A stretch of 6,437 nt of DNA from Nocardioidaceae bacterium (GTDB taxonomy: Bacteria > Actinomycetota > Actinomycetes > Propionibacteriales > Nocardioidaceae): positions 1 to 6,437 of the forward strand of contig JACCUS010000461.1 of assembly GCA_013811715.1 (NCBI GenBank). The letters run 5' to 3'. The translations under genes were made by a program, and so were the position numbers. Below are positions 1 to 5,241 of the stretch, one piece after another; positions within the stretch are counted from its first letter, which is position 1; each line of letters starts with the position of its first letter. The notes under the pieces are model-generated. The model was not told where the DNA came from. It did not search any database and saw nothing but the letters and a program-made list of their open reading frames with translations.

Positions 1-1
1 G

Positions 2-709
2 GCGGTGGGCGCCCAGATCGTCTCTCACGTCATCGAGCTCGGCGGGGTCCGGGCACCCGACGGTCTCTGGCCCGCCCCGACCGACGTCGCTCGGCTCGAC
101 GACGACCCGGTCCGCTGCCTGGACCCCGAGACGAGCGCGGCGATGGTCGCGGCCGTCGACCAGGCCCACCAGGACGGCGACACCCTCGGCGGCATCGTGG
201 AGGTCGTCGCGCACGGCGTGCCGCCCGGGCTCGGCTCGCACGTCCACTGGGACCGCCGGCTCGACTCGCGGCTCGCCGGTGCGCTGATGGGCATCCAGGC
301 GATCAAGGGCGTCGAGGTCGGGGACGGGTTCGAGGTGGCGCGGGGGCCGGGGTCGTCGGCGCACGACGAGATCGAGACCGGCCCGCACGGCATCCGGCGT
401 ACGACGGGGCGGTCCGGTGGCACCGAGGGCGGGATGTCGACCGGGGAGCTGCTCCGTGTCCGGGCGGCGATGAAGCCGATCGCGACGGTGCCGCGCGCGT
501 TGCGGACGGTCGACGTGGCCACTGGGGAGGAGGCGGTGGCGCACCACCAGCGCTCCGACGTGTGCGCGGTGCCGGCGGCCGCGGTGGTGGCGGAGGCGAT
601 GGTCGCGCTCGTTCTCGCGGACGCCGCGCTGGAGAAGTTCGGCGGGGACTCGGTGGGGGAGACCAGGCGGAACAGGGACGGCTACCTGTCCACGATGAGA
701 CACCGATGA
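2..709 (+). CDS. aroC: chorismate synthase, 3' part (5' end outside window)
   Basis: This gene makes the enzyme for the last shikimate-pathway step, converting 5-enolpyruvylshikimate-3-phosphate to chorismate with reduced FMN, in the cytoplasm. About 235 residues are visible. The reading frame is open to the window edge with no start, and the family is about 390-400 residues long, so roughly the first 160 are missing. Signatures in order are DGDTLGGIVEVVAHGVPPGLG, WDRRLDSRLAGALMGIQAIKGVEVG, the family signature GRSGGTEGGMSTGELLRVRAAMKPI, and the C-terminal QRSDVCAVPAA...VVAEAMVALVLA. A GTG at position 5 lies inside the conserved region and is not a real start. The TGA stop at 707-709 overlaps the aroK ATG at 706 (ATGA), which suggests translational coupling. 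Identification is secure. Confidence 0.96.
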   Translation, partial: AVGAQIVSHVIELGGVRAPDGLWPAPTDVARLDDDPVRCLDPETSAAMVAAVDQAHQDGDTLGGIVEVVAHGVPPGLGSHVHWDRRLDSRLAGALMGIQAIKGVEVGDGFEVARGPGSSAHDEIETGPHGIRRTTGRSGGTEGGMSTGELLRVRAAMKPIATVPRALRTVDVATGEEAVAHHQRSDVCAVPAAAVVAEAMVALVLADAALEKFGGDSVGETRRNRDGYLSTMRHR

Positions 710-1239
710 GTCAGGGCCCGAACGGAGCGTTGGCGCATCGGCCTCGTGTCGTGCTCGTGGGCCCGCCCGGTGCTGGTAAGAGCACCGTCGGCGCCGAGCT
801 GGCCAAGCGGTGGGACACCGAGCTGCGCGACACCGACTCCGACATCGAGTCCGCGCTCGGCAAGCCAGTCTCGGACGTCTTCGTCGAGGACGGCGAGACC
901 CGCTTCCGCGAGCTGGAGCGGGCGGCGGTGGCGACCGCGCTCGCCGAGCACGCGGGGGTGCTGTCGCTGGGTGGCGGCGCTGTCCTGGCGGAGTCGACGC
1001 GCGCGTTGCTCGGGGCTCACCGGGTGGTGTTCCTCGACGTGGGGCTGGCCGAGGCGGCGAAACGGGTCGGGCTCGGGGTGACGCGGCCGCTCCTGCTGGG
1101 CAACGTGCGCGGCCAGCTGAAGGCGCTGCTGGACGCCCGGCGTCCGCTCTACGCCGAGGTGGCCGGCCGGACCGTGGTGACCGACCAGCTGGAGGTCGAG
1201 GCGGTCGCCGACGCGATCGAGACGTGGCTCGATGAGTGA
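706..1239 (+). CDS. aroK: shikimate kinase
   Basis: This gene encodes a 177-residue enzyme, the usual family size, that phosphorylates shikimate at O3 with ATP. The Walker A loop GPPGAGKST spans residues 19-27. The shikimate-binding region has D44 in DTDSDIE, R68 in GETRFRELE, and the GGG turn at 89-91. R127 in TRPLL is the lid arginine, and R146 in RRPLYAEVA corresponds to the second shikimate-contacting arginine. These residue roles come from family knowledge. The frame is open upstream to a possible start at 562, but that extension lies inside aroC and reads as low-complexity Gly/Arg sequence. ATG 706, overlapping the aroC stop, is therefore chosen. The 3' end overlaps aroB by 8 bp. Confidence 0.96.
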   Translation: MSQGPNGALAHRPRVVLVGPPGAGKSTVGAELAKRWDTELRDTDSDIESALGKPVSDVFVEDGETRFRELERAAVATALAEHAGVLSLGGGAVLAESTRALLGAHRVVFLDVGLAEAAKRVGLGVTRPLLLGNVRGQLKALLDARRPLYAEVAGRTVVTDQLEVEAVADAIETWLDE

Positions 1240-2329
1240 GGCGAGCCGCATCAGGGTCGACGGTCCAGCGCCGTACGACGTCGTGGTCGGCCACGCGCTG
1301 CGCGGTGAGCTCGCTGGGATGCTGGGCGACGGCGTGCGGCGGGTGGCGGTGATCCATCCGCAGGCGCTGTCGAAGAGCGGGCTGGCGACCCGCGACCACC
1401 TCGCGGACAGCGGCTTCGAGGCGCACGCCGTCGAGGTGCCGGACGGCGAGGCCGCGAAGACGTCGGAGGTCGCCGCGTACTGCTGGAAGGCGCTCGGGCG
1501 GGCCGGCTTCACCCGCTCCGACGCGGTGGTCGGGGTGGGAGGCGGCGCAACGACCGACCTGGCCGGCTTCGTGGCCGCGAGCTTCCTGCGGGGAATAAAG
1601 GTGGTGCACCTGCCCACCACGCTGCTCGGCATGGTCGACGCCGCCGTGGGCGGCAAGACCGGGATCAACACGGCGGAGGGCAAGAACCTCGTCGGCGCCT
1701 TCCACGAGCCCGCCGGTGTGCTGTGCGACCTGGCGACCCTGGAGTCGCTCGACCGAAACGAGCTGGTGAGCGGCCTGGCGGAGGTCGTCAAGTGCGGGTT
1801 CATCGCCGACCCGGGCATTCTCGACCTCGTCGAGGCCAGCCCGTCGGAGGCGGTCGACCCCGCCACGCCCGTCAGCCGGGAGCTGATCGAGCGGGCCATC
1901 GCGGTCAAGGCGGCCGTGGTGGCCGTCGACCCCAAGGAGTCCACCTCGACGGGCGCTGTGGTCGGCCGGGAGGCGCTCAACTACGGGCACACGCTCGGGC
2001 ACGCGATCGAGCGGGTTGAGCACTACTCGCTGCGGCACGGGGAGGCGGTCGCGGTCGGCATGGTGTACGTCGCTGAGCTGGCCCGGCTCACGGGTCGCCT
2101 CGACGACGACACGGTTGGCCGGCATCGAGAGGTGCTAAGTGCGGTTGGGCTCCCGACGACGTACACCGGTGGCCGCTGGACCGCGCTGCACGACGCGATG
2201 AGGGTGGACAAGAAGGCCCGCGGTGACCTGCTGCGCTTCGTGATCATCGAGCGGTTGGGCCGCCCCGCGATCCTGGAAGGGCCCGACCCGGCTCTGCTGG
2301 CCGCCGCCTACGCCGAGATCAGCCGTTAG
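1232..2329 (+). CDS. aroB: 3-dehydroquinate synthase
   Basis: This gene encodes a 365-residue NAD- and metal-dependent enzyme that cyclises DAHP to 3-dehydroquinate, the second shikimate-pathway step. Visible motifs are the NAD-binding GVGGGATTDLAGFVAASFLRG (residues 101-121), HLPTTLLGMVDAAVGGKTGIN (126-146, with catalytic-site K142) and K151 in the following EGKN. Likely metal ligands are E184 (GLAEVVKCG), H253 (LNYGHTLGHAIE) and H269 (RHGEAVAVGM). Between DPKES and REALNYGH there are several extra residues (TSTGAVVG, about 238-245) compared with the compact DEKESELREILNYGH form I recall from mycobacteria. The ATG at 1232 overlaps the aroK stop in ATGAGTGA, so translation is probably coupled. 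Identification is secure. Confidence 0.97.
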   Translation: MSEASRIRVDGPAPYDVVVGHALRGELAGMLGDGVRRVAVIHPQALSKSGLATRDHLADSGFEAHAVEVPDGEAAKTSEVAAYCWKALGRAGFTRSDAVVGVGGGATTDLAGFVAASFLRGIKVVHLPTTLLGMVDAAVGGKTGINTAEGKNLVGAFHEPAGVLCDLATLESLDRNELVSGLAEVVKCGFIADPGILDLVEASPSEAVDPATPVSRELIERAIAVKAAVVAVDPKESTSTGAVVGREALNYGHTLGHAIERVEHYSLRHGEAVAVGMVYVAELARLTGRLDDDTVGRHREVLSAVGLPTTYTGGRWTALHDAMRVDKKARGDLLRFVIIERLGRPAILEGPDPALLAAAYAEISR

Positions 2330-2338
2330 GCTCGGCCT

Positions 2339-2779
2339 GTGCGTGTGCTGGTGCTGAACGGCCCCAACCTCGGGCGGCTCGGCGCCCGGGAGCCGGAGGT
2401 CTACGGCACGACGTCGTACACCGAGCTGGTGGACCGGTGTGAGCGGTGGGGGAGCGAGCTGGGGCTCGAGGTCGAGGTGCGCCAGACCGACGACGAGGCG
2501 GAGCTGGTGCGCTGGCTGCACGAGGCGACCGACGCCGAGGTGTCGGTGGTGCTCAACCCCGCCGCGTTCACGCACTACTCCTACGCGCTGCGGGACGCAT
2601 GCGCGCAGCTGACCGTCCCGCTGGTCGAGGTGCACATCTCCAACCCTGCGGCACGTGAGGAGTTTCGCCACACGAGCGTGATCTCGGGGGTGGCGGCCGG
2701 GACTGTCGCCGGCTTCGGCGTCGACTCCTACCGACTCGCGCTCACCGCCCTCGCGGGCCCAGCGAGTCATCACCGGTAG
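2339..2779 (+). CDS. aroQ: type II 3-dehydroquinate dehydratase
   Basis: This gene encodes a 146-residue type II dehydroquinase that converts 3-dehydroquinate to 3-dehydroshikimate. It has the short, flavodoxin-like type II form found in Actinobacteria. The N-terminus NGPNLGRLGAREPEVYG carries N10, active-site R17 and the catalytic tyrosine Y22. NPAAFTHYSYALRDA carries N73 and the catalytic histidine H79. VEVHISNPAAREEFRH carries E97, H99 and R106. These roles follow the mycobacterial enzyme. The start is GTG at 2339, with a weak AGG at 2328-2330 eight bases upstream, 9 bp after aroB. The last codons (SHHR) and the TAG stop lie inside the first copy of a 24-bp tandem repeat, so the natural C-terminus may have been altered by that repeat. 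The catalytic core is unaffected. Confidence 0.95.
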   Translation: MRVLVLNGPNLGRLGAREPEVYGTTSYTELVDRCERWGSELGLEVEVRQTDDEAELVRWLHEATDAEVSVVLNPAAFTHYSYALRDACAQLTVPLVEVHISNPAAREEFRHTSVISGVAAGTVAGFGVDSYRLALTALAGPASHHR

Positions 2780-2813
2780 TCACCCGCACGTCATCACCGG
2801 TAGTCACCCGCAC
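2766..2813. repeat. perfect tandem duplication, 2 x 24 bp, across the aroQ stop codon
   Basis: Positions 2766-2789 and 2790-2813 are identical over 24 bases and directly abut. Each unit begins GTCATCACCGG and ends AGTCACCCGCAC. The aroQ TAG stop (2777-2779) is inside the first copy, so the second copy repeats the end of the gene as non-coding DNA. Each copy contains ACCGGT and ends in CCCGCA, which can pair with TGCGGG at 2821-2826. I see no third copy in the window. The origin (slippage, or part of a dispersed repeat) is not shown by the sequence. Confidence 0.9.
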
Positions 2814-2869
2814 CGTGAGTTGCGGGAAACTTGATGAGTTTAGGGCTGTTGGGCAGCAGGTTTCCCGCA
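2807..2869. repeat. palindromic element with competing inverted repeats
   Basis: The arms TGCGGGAAAC (2821-2830) and GTTTCCCGCA (2860-2869) are perfect 10-bp reverse complements separated by 29 bases. Inside the loop, GCTG (2845-2848) and CAGC (2854-2857) form a small inner hairpin. AAACT (2827-2831) and AGTTT (2837-2841) form another hairpin that competes with the outer stem. The left arm's TGCGGG can also pair with CCCGCA at 2807-2812, the end of the second tandem repeat, with an 8-base loop. No T-run follows, so it is not a classical rho-independent terminator. It could be a dispersed REP-like repeat, a transcript-end structure or a protein site; the function is unknown. Confidence 0.7.
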
Positions 2870-2918
2870 CTTCGCGGCGGGACGAGGGCTGGAGGAGGCG
2901 TGACGAAGCGGGGCGGGC

Positions 2919-2924
2919 TAGACT
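2919..2924 (+). promoter_or_regulatory. candidate -10 element of the efp-nusB promoter
   Basis: TAGACT fits the actinobacterial TANNNT -10 pattern and lies 83 bp before the efp ATG, in the only sizeable gap of the + strand genes. No good -35 hexamer is found at 16-18 bp upstream, so the call rests on the -10 motif and on position. It implies a 5' leader of about 75 bases. Confidence 0.3.
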
Positions 2925-3007
2925 GGGCAGCCAATCCCGTGGTCGAAACGTGGACGACGTATGCCGACAACGACCACGCACCAGCGGTAGAGGAAGCAGA
3001 CGGGCCC

Positions 3008-3571
3008 ATGGCGACCACCAACGACCTGAAGAACGGCATGGTGCTCAACCTCGACGGGCAACTGTGGTCCGTGATCTGGTTCCAGCACCACAAGCCCGGC
3101 AAGGGCGGGGCCATCGTACGCACCAAGCTCAAGAGCGTGCTCTCGGGAAAGGTCGTCGACAAGACGTTCAACGCCGACGTCAAGGTCGACACCGCCAACG
3201 TCGACAAGCGCGCGATGACCTACCTGTACAACGACGGCGACTCCTACGTGTTCATGGACACCCAGACCTACGACCAGACACATCTCCCCCCCGAAACCGT
3301 CGGGGACGCGTCGCGCTTCATGCTCGAGAACCAAGACGCGGTCGTCGCGGTTCACGAGGGGATCCCCCTCTACCTCGAGCTGCCCGCCTCCGTCGAGCTC
3401 GTCATCGAGTACACCGAGCCGGGACTGCAGGGCGACCGGTCCACCGGCGGCACCAAGCCGGCGCGCCTCGAGACGGGATACGAGATCTCGGTGCCGCTGT
3501 TCCTCACCCCCGGCGAGAAGGTCAAGGTCGACACCCGCGACGGCAGCTACCTCGGCCGTGTGACGAGCTAG
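3008..3571 (+). CDS. efp: translation elongation factor P
   Basis: This gene encodes a 187-residue cytoplasmic protein that binds ribosomes stalled on polyproline stretches and promotes peptide-bond formation. The KOW-like N-terminal domain is at about 1-64, the first OB domain at about 68-127, and the second OB domain at about 130-187 with the family signature LFLTPGEKVKVDTRDGSYLGRV. The tip residue is K32 in HKPGKGGA. Actinobacterial EF-Ps generally use an unmodified lysine in a PGKGP loop; here the last residue is G34, not proline. ATG 3008 is chosen because homologues start MATT, and AGAGGAAG at 2989-2996 is a ribosome-binding site 11 bases upstream. The frame is open back to 2831, but that extension is not EF-P-like. 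nusB follows after 10 bp. Confidence 0.97.
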   Translation: MATTNDLKNGMVLNLDGQLWSVIWFQHHKPGKGGAIVRTKLKSVLSGKVVDKTFNADVKVDTANVDKRAMTYLYNDGDSYVFMDTQTYDQTHLPPETVGDASRFMLENQDAVVAVHEGIPLYLELPASVELVIEYTEPGLQGDRSTGGTKPARLETGYEISVPLFLTPGEKVKVDTRDGSYLGRVTS

Positions 3572-3581
3572 GGCAGGTCCG

Positions 3582-4004
3582 GTGGGAGCACGATCGAAGG
3601 CACGCAAGCGGGCGCTGGACATCCTCTTCGAGTCCGAGCTGCGTGGGTTGCCGCCCGGCGGCACCTTGGACGAGCGTCGCTCGGCGGCGGGTTCTCCCCT
3701 GAACGAGTACACGCTGACCCTCGTCGAGGGGGTGGTGGAGCGGTTGGGCGACATCGACGAGGCGATCTCGGCGTACTCCTCGGGGTGGCCGCTGGAGCGG
3801 ATGCCGGTCGTCGACCGCAACATCTTGCGGATCGGCGTCTATGAGCTCAGGTACGTCGACTCGGTGCCGCAGGCGGTCGCGCTCAGCGAGGCGGTGGCGC
3901 TGGCGCGTGAGCTGTCGACCGACGAGTCGCCGTCGTTCGTCAACGGGCTGCTTGCCAAGATCGCCGCGATGGGTGTCGCCGAGCACCAGGGGCACGACAG
4001 CTGA
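3582..4004 (+). CDS. nusB: transcription antitermination factor NusB
   Basis: This gene encodes a 140-residue, all-helical RNA-binding protein that works with NusE (ribosomal protein S10) on boxA RNA in antitermination, chiefly of rRNA operons. The N-terminal basic segment GARSKARKRALDILFESEL (2-20) is the typical RNA-binding start. The core has VDRNILRIGVYELRYVDSVP (about 77-96), VALSEAVALARELSTDES (99-116) and the closing FVNGLLAKIA (119-128). The length is normal for the family. The start is GTG at 3582, 10 bp after the efp stop, with only a weak AGG upstream, so it is probably co-transcribed and coupled with efp. bldD converges on its 3' end across 39 bp. No key motif is missing. Confidence 0.94.
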   Translation: MGARSKARKRALDILFESELRGLPPGGTLDERRSAAGSPLNEYTLTLVEGVVERLGDIDEAISAYSSGWPLERMPVVDRNILRIGVYELRYVDSVPQAVALSEAVALARELSTDESPSFVNGLLAKIAAMGVAEHQGHDS

Positions 4005-4043
4005 GCCGGCGTCGCGCTGAACCGGGCCGATGTCTGGCCTAAG

Positions 4044-4535
4044 TCAGGCGTTCGCGTTGTGGCGGAGCACGCCCCATGAGATCAGGCGGTCGGCGAGCTG
4101 GCCGGGCGGCTCGTCGTAGATGACCGCGAGCGTCAGCAGGTCTTCCTGCCGGACCGAGAGCACCCGGCCGTTGTAGTCACCTCGTTGCGCCTGGATGGTG
4201 GCGGTGAACCGGGACAGCGGCGCGGCGTCGTTGAGGTCGAGCTGGTGCAGCCGCTCCAAGTCGAGAACCAGCTTGGGCGGTGCGTCGTGCGCGGCGCCGG
4301 CGTCGCTGCCGCCAGGTAGCAGCTCGCTGATCGGGACGCCGTAGAAGTCGGCGAGCTCCGACAGCCGTTGCACCGTGACGGCGCGATCGCCGCGCTCGTA
4401 GGAGCCGACGACGACGGCCTTCCACGCCCCCTCGGACTTCGTCTCGACACCCTGCAACGACAAGTGCTGCTGCTGCCGGATGGCCCGGAGGCGCATGCCC
4501 AGGGCCTTCGCGTACTTCTGACCGATCTCTGCCAT
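4044..4535 (-). CDS. bldD: BldD-type c-di-GMP-responsive transcriptional regulator
   Basis: This gene encodes a 163-residue DNA-binding regulator. The N-terminal XRE-type helix-turn-helix covers about 12-72 and includes the BldD hallmark WKAVVVGSYERGDRAVTVQRL (38-58) and LADFYGVPISELLPGG. The C-terminal domain contains KLVLDLERL and the c-di-GMP signature RXD-X8-RXXD, intact as R118-G-D120, eight residues, then R129-Q-E-D132. In Streptomyces, tetrameric c-di-GMP dimerises BldD to repress development genes; the conserved signature suggests the same ligand here, but the targets are unknown. Two ATGs are possible. The one at 4535 is preferred because GGGAGG (4549-4544) is 8 bases upstream of it, but only 2 from the ATG at 4541. 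The frame runs on upstream, antisense to pyrR and pyrB; that part is a GC-rich artefact. The gene converges on nusB and diverges from pyrR. Confidence 0.95.
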   Translation of the reverse strand: MAEIGQKYAKALGMRLRAIRQQQHLSLQGVETKSEGAWKAVVVGSYERGDRAVTVQRLSELADFYGVPISELLPGGSDAGAAHDAPPKLVLDLERLHQLDLNDAAPLSRFTATIQAQRGDYNGRVLSVRQEDLLTLAVIYDEPPGQLADRLISWGVLRHNANA

Positions 4536-4547
4536 TTTCATGTCCTC

Positions 4548-4589
4548 CCATGTGAGGTAAATGCTACCGGTGATCACGACCACACATGG
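4548..4589. promoter_or_regulatory. candidate operator region between bldD and pyrR
   Basis: CCATGTG (4548-4554) and CACATGG (4583-4589) are perfect 7-bp inverted repeats 28 bp apart. Between them lies the perfect 8-bp palindrome GTGATCAC (4570-4577). The elements flank the candidate bldD -10 and sit just upstream of the candidate pyrR -10, so a bound protein could affect both promoters. BldD is known to autoregulate in Streptomyces, but none of these matches the published BldD box cleanly. The binding factor is therefore unassigned. Confidence 0.3.
4561..4566 (-). promoter_or_regulatory. candidate -10 element of the bldD promoter
   Basis: Read on the minus strand this is TAGCAT, matching TANNNT. 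It would place the transcription start near 4554, just ahead of the GGGAGG ribosome-binding site (4549-4544). There is no clear -35 hexamer. The -10 overlaps the 11-mer ATCACCGGTAG, which also occurs in both copies of the aroQ-efp tandem repeat. Confidence 0.3.
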
Positions 4590-4596
4590 AGTGATG

Positions 4597-4602
4597 TAGG
4601 AT
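4597..4602 (+). promoter_or_regulatory. candidate -10 element of the pyrR operon promoter
   Basis: TAGGAT fits the actinobacterial TANNNT pattern. A start about 7 bases downstream (near 4609) would give a short leader of about 54 bases that begins just before the PyrR-binding hairpin and its competing upstream hairpin. No convincing -35 is present at 16-18 bp, so this is a positional inference. Confidence 0.35.
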
Positions 4603-4610
4603 ATCTGTTG

Positions 4611-4655
4611 AAAGGCATCCTTTAACGAGCCGTCCAGTGAGGCGGAGAAGGAGGT
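4611..4655 (+). promoter_or_regulatory. PyrR-binding RNA hairpin that masks the pyrR Shine-Dalgarno
   Basis: The RNA GUCCAGUGAGGC (4632-4643) matches the known PyrR-binding consensus ARUCCAGNGAGGYU in nearly every position. It folds as stem CCGUC (4630-4634) with GGCGG (4641-4645), closed by hexaloop CAGUGA, which fits CNGNGA. Below a purine-rich bulge AACGAG (4624-4629), UCCUUU (4618-4623) pairs with GAAGGA (4647-4652), which includes most of the Shine-Dalgarno AAGGAGGU (4648-4655). PyrR binding should therefore block translation start, as described for mycobacterial pyrR. An alternative upstream hairpin, AAAGG (4611-4615) with CCUUU (4619-4623), would compete and free the ribosome-binding site. 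The switch between the two folds is inferred. Confidence 0.85.
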
Positions 4656-4662
4656 CCGGGGT

Positions 4663-5241
4663 GTGACTTCTGCCCACCGTAACGCCGTCGACGCCGGCTC
4701 ACGGGTCGTCCTCGACGACTCCGACATCACCCGCGCTCTCACTCGCATCTCCCACGAGATCCTCGAACGCAACAAGGGCCCGGACAACGTCATCGTGCTG
4801 GGCATCCCGACCCGAGGCGTCCCGCTGGCGCGGCGAGTGGCCACCCGGATGTCCGAGGTCGAGGCGGTGGACGTCCCCGCCGGGTCGATCGACATCACCA
4901 TGTACCGCGACGACCTGCGGCTGAAGCCCGCCCGCGCGCTCGCCAGCACCGACATCCCGGCCGGAGGCATCGACGGCGCCGTCGTCGTGCTGGTGGACGA
5001 CGTGCTCTTCAGCGGCCGCACGATCAGGGCGGCCCTCGACGCGCTCAACGACGTGGGCCGGCCCCGGGCAGTGCAGCTGGCCGTCCTGGTCGACCGCGGA
5101 CACCGCGAGCTTCCGATCCGCGCGGACTTCGTCGGGAAGAACCTGCCCACCTCGCTCGCAGAGACCGTGGTGGTCTCGTTGACCGAGTACGACGGCAGCG
5201 ACTCAGTGGCGATCTCGACAGCGAAGAGAGGGGCCGCATGA
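4663..5241 (+). CDS. pyrR: bifunctional pyr operon RNA-binding regulator / uracil phosphoribosyltransferase
   Basis: This gene encodes a 192-residue protein of the type I phosphoribosyltransferase fold. It binds pyr leader RNA when UMP is high and also has uracil phosphoribosyltransferase activity in characterised members. Visible features are GIPTRGVPLARRV (about 47-59), DITMYRDDL (77-85), the PRPP-binding motif VVVLVDDVLFSGRTIRAA (107-124), and the C-terminal VDRGHRELPIRADFVGKNLPTS segment, which is a PyrR hallmark. The start is GTG at 4663, with a perfect AAGGAGGT (4648-4655) seven bases upstream; a GTG at 4661 runs straight into TGA. Its own leader carries a PyrR-binding hairpin, so negative autoregulation is expected. 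The stop overlaps the pyrB start, indicating one operon. Confidence 0.97.
   Translation: MTSAHRNAVDAGSRVVLDDSDITRALTRISHEILERNKGPDNVIVLGIPTRGVPLARRVATRMSEVEAVDVPAGSIDITMYRDDLRLKPARALASTDIPAGGIDGAVVVLVDDVLFSGRTIRAALDALNDVGRPRAVQLAVLVDRGHRELPIRADFVGKNLPTSLAETVVVSLTEYDGSDSVAISTAKRGAA

Noticed and set aside
682..1980. 432-codon minus-strand frame opposite aroK and aroB
   Set aside because: Low-complexity Ser/Arg/Pro-rich translation with no recognisable motif; it lies opposite two strongly conserved enzymes.
2961..2990. Nine-residue upstream frame in the efp leader (MPTTTTHQR) that could be a leader peptide
   Set aside because: There is no clear ribosome-binding site or attenuator hairpin after it, and so short a frame is expected by chance.
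2831..3007. N-terminal extension of efp by 59 residues
   Set aside because: It would run through the palindromic element and the candidate promoter, is not EF-P-like, and homologues begin at MATT (position 3008).
4024..4040. GGCC/GGCC hairpin between nusB and bldD as a bidirectional terminator
   Set aside because: The stem has only four GC pairs plus a wobble and no T-run on either side, so it is too weak to call.
4583..4595. ACACATGGAGT as a BldD-binding box
   Set aside because: It resembles the consensus ACNC(A/T)GNGT but is two bases longer in the centre, so it does not fit the published spacing.
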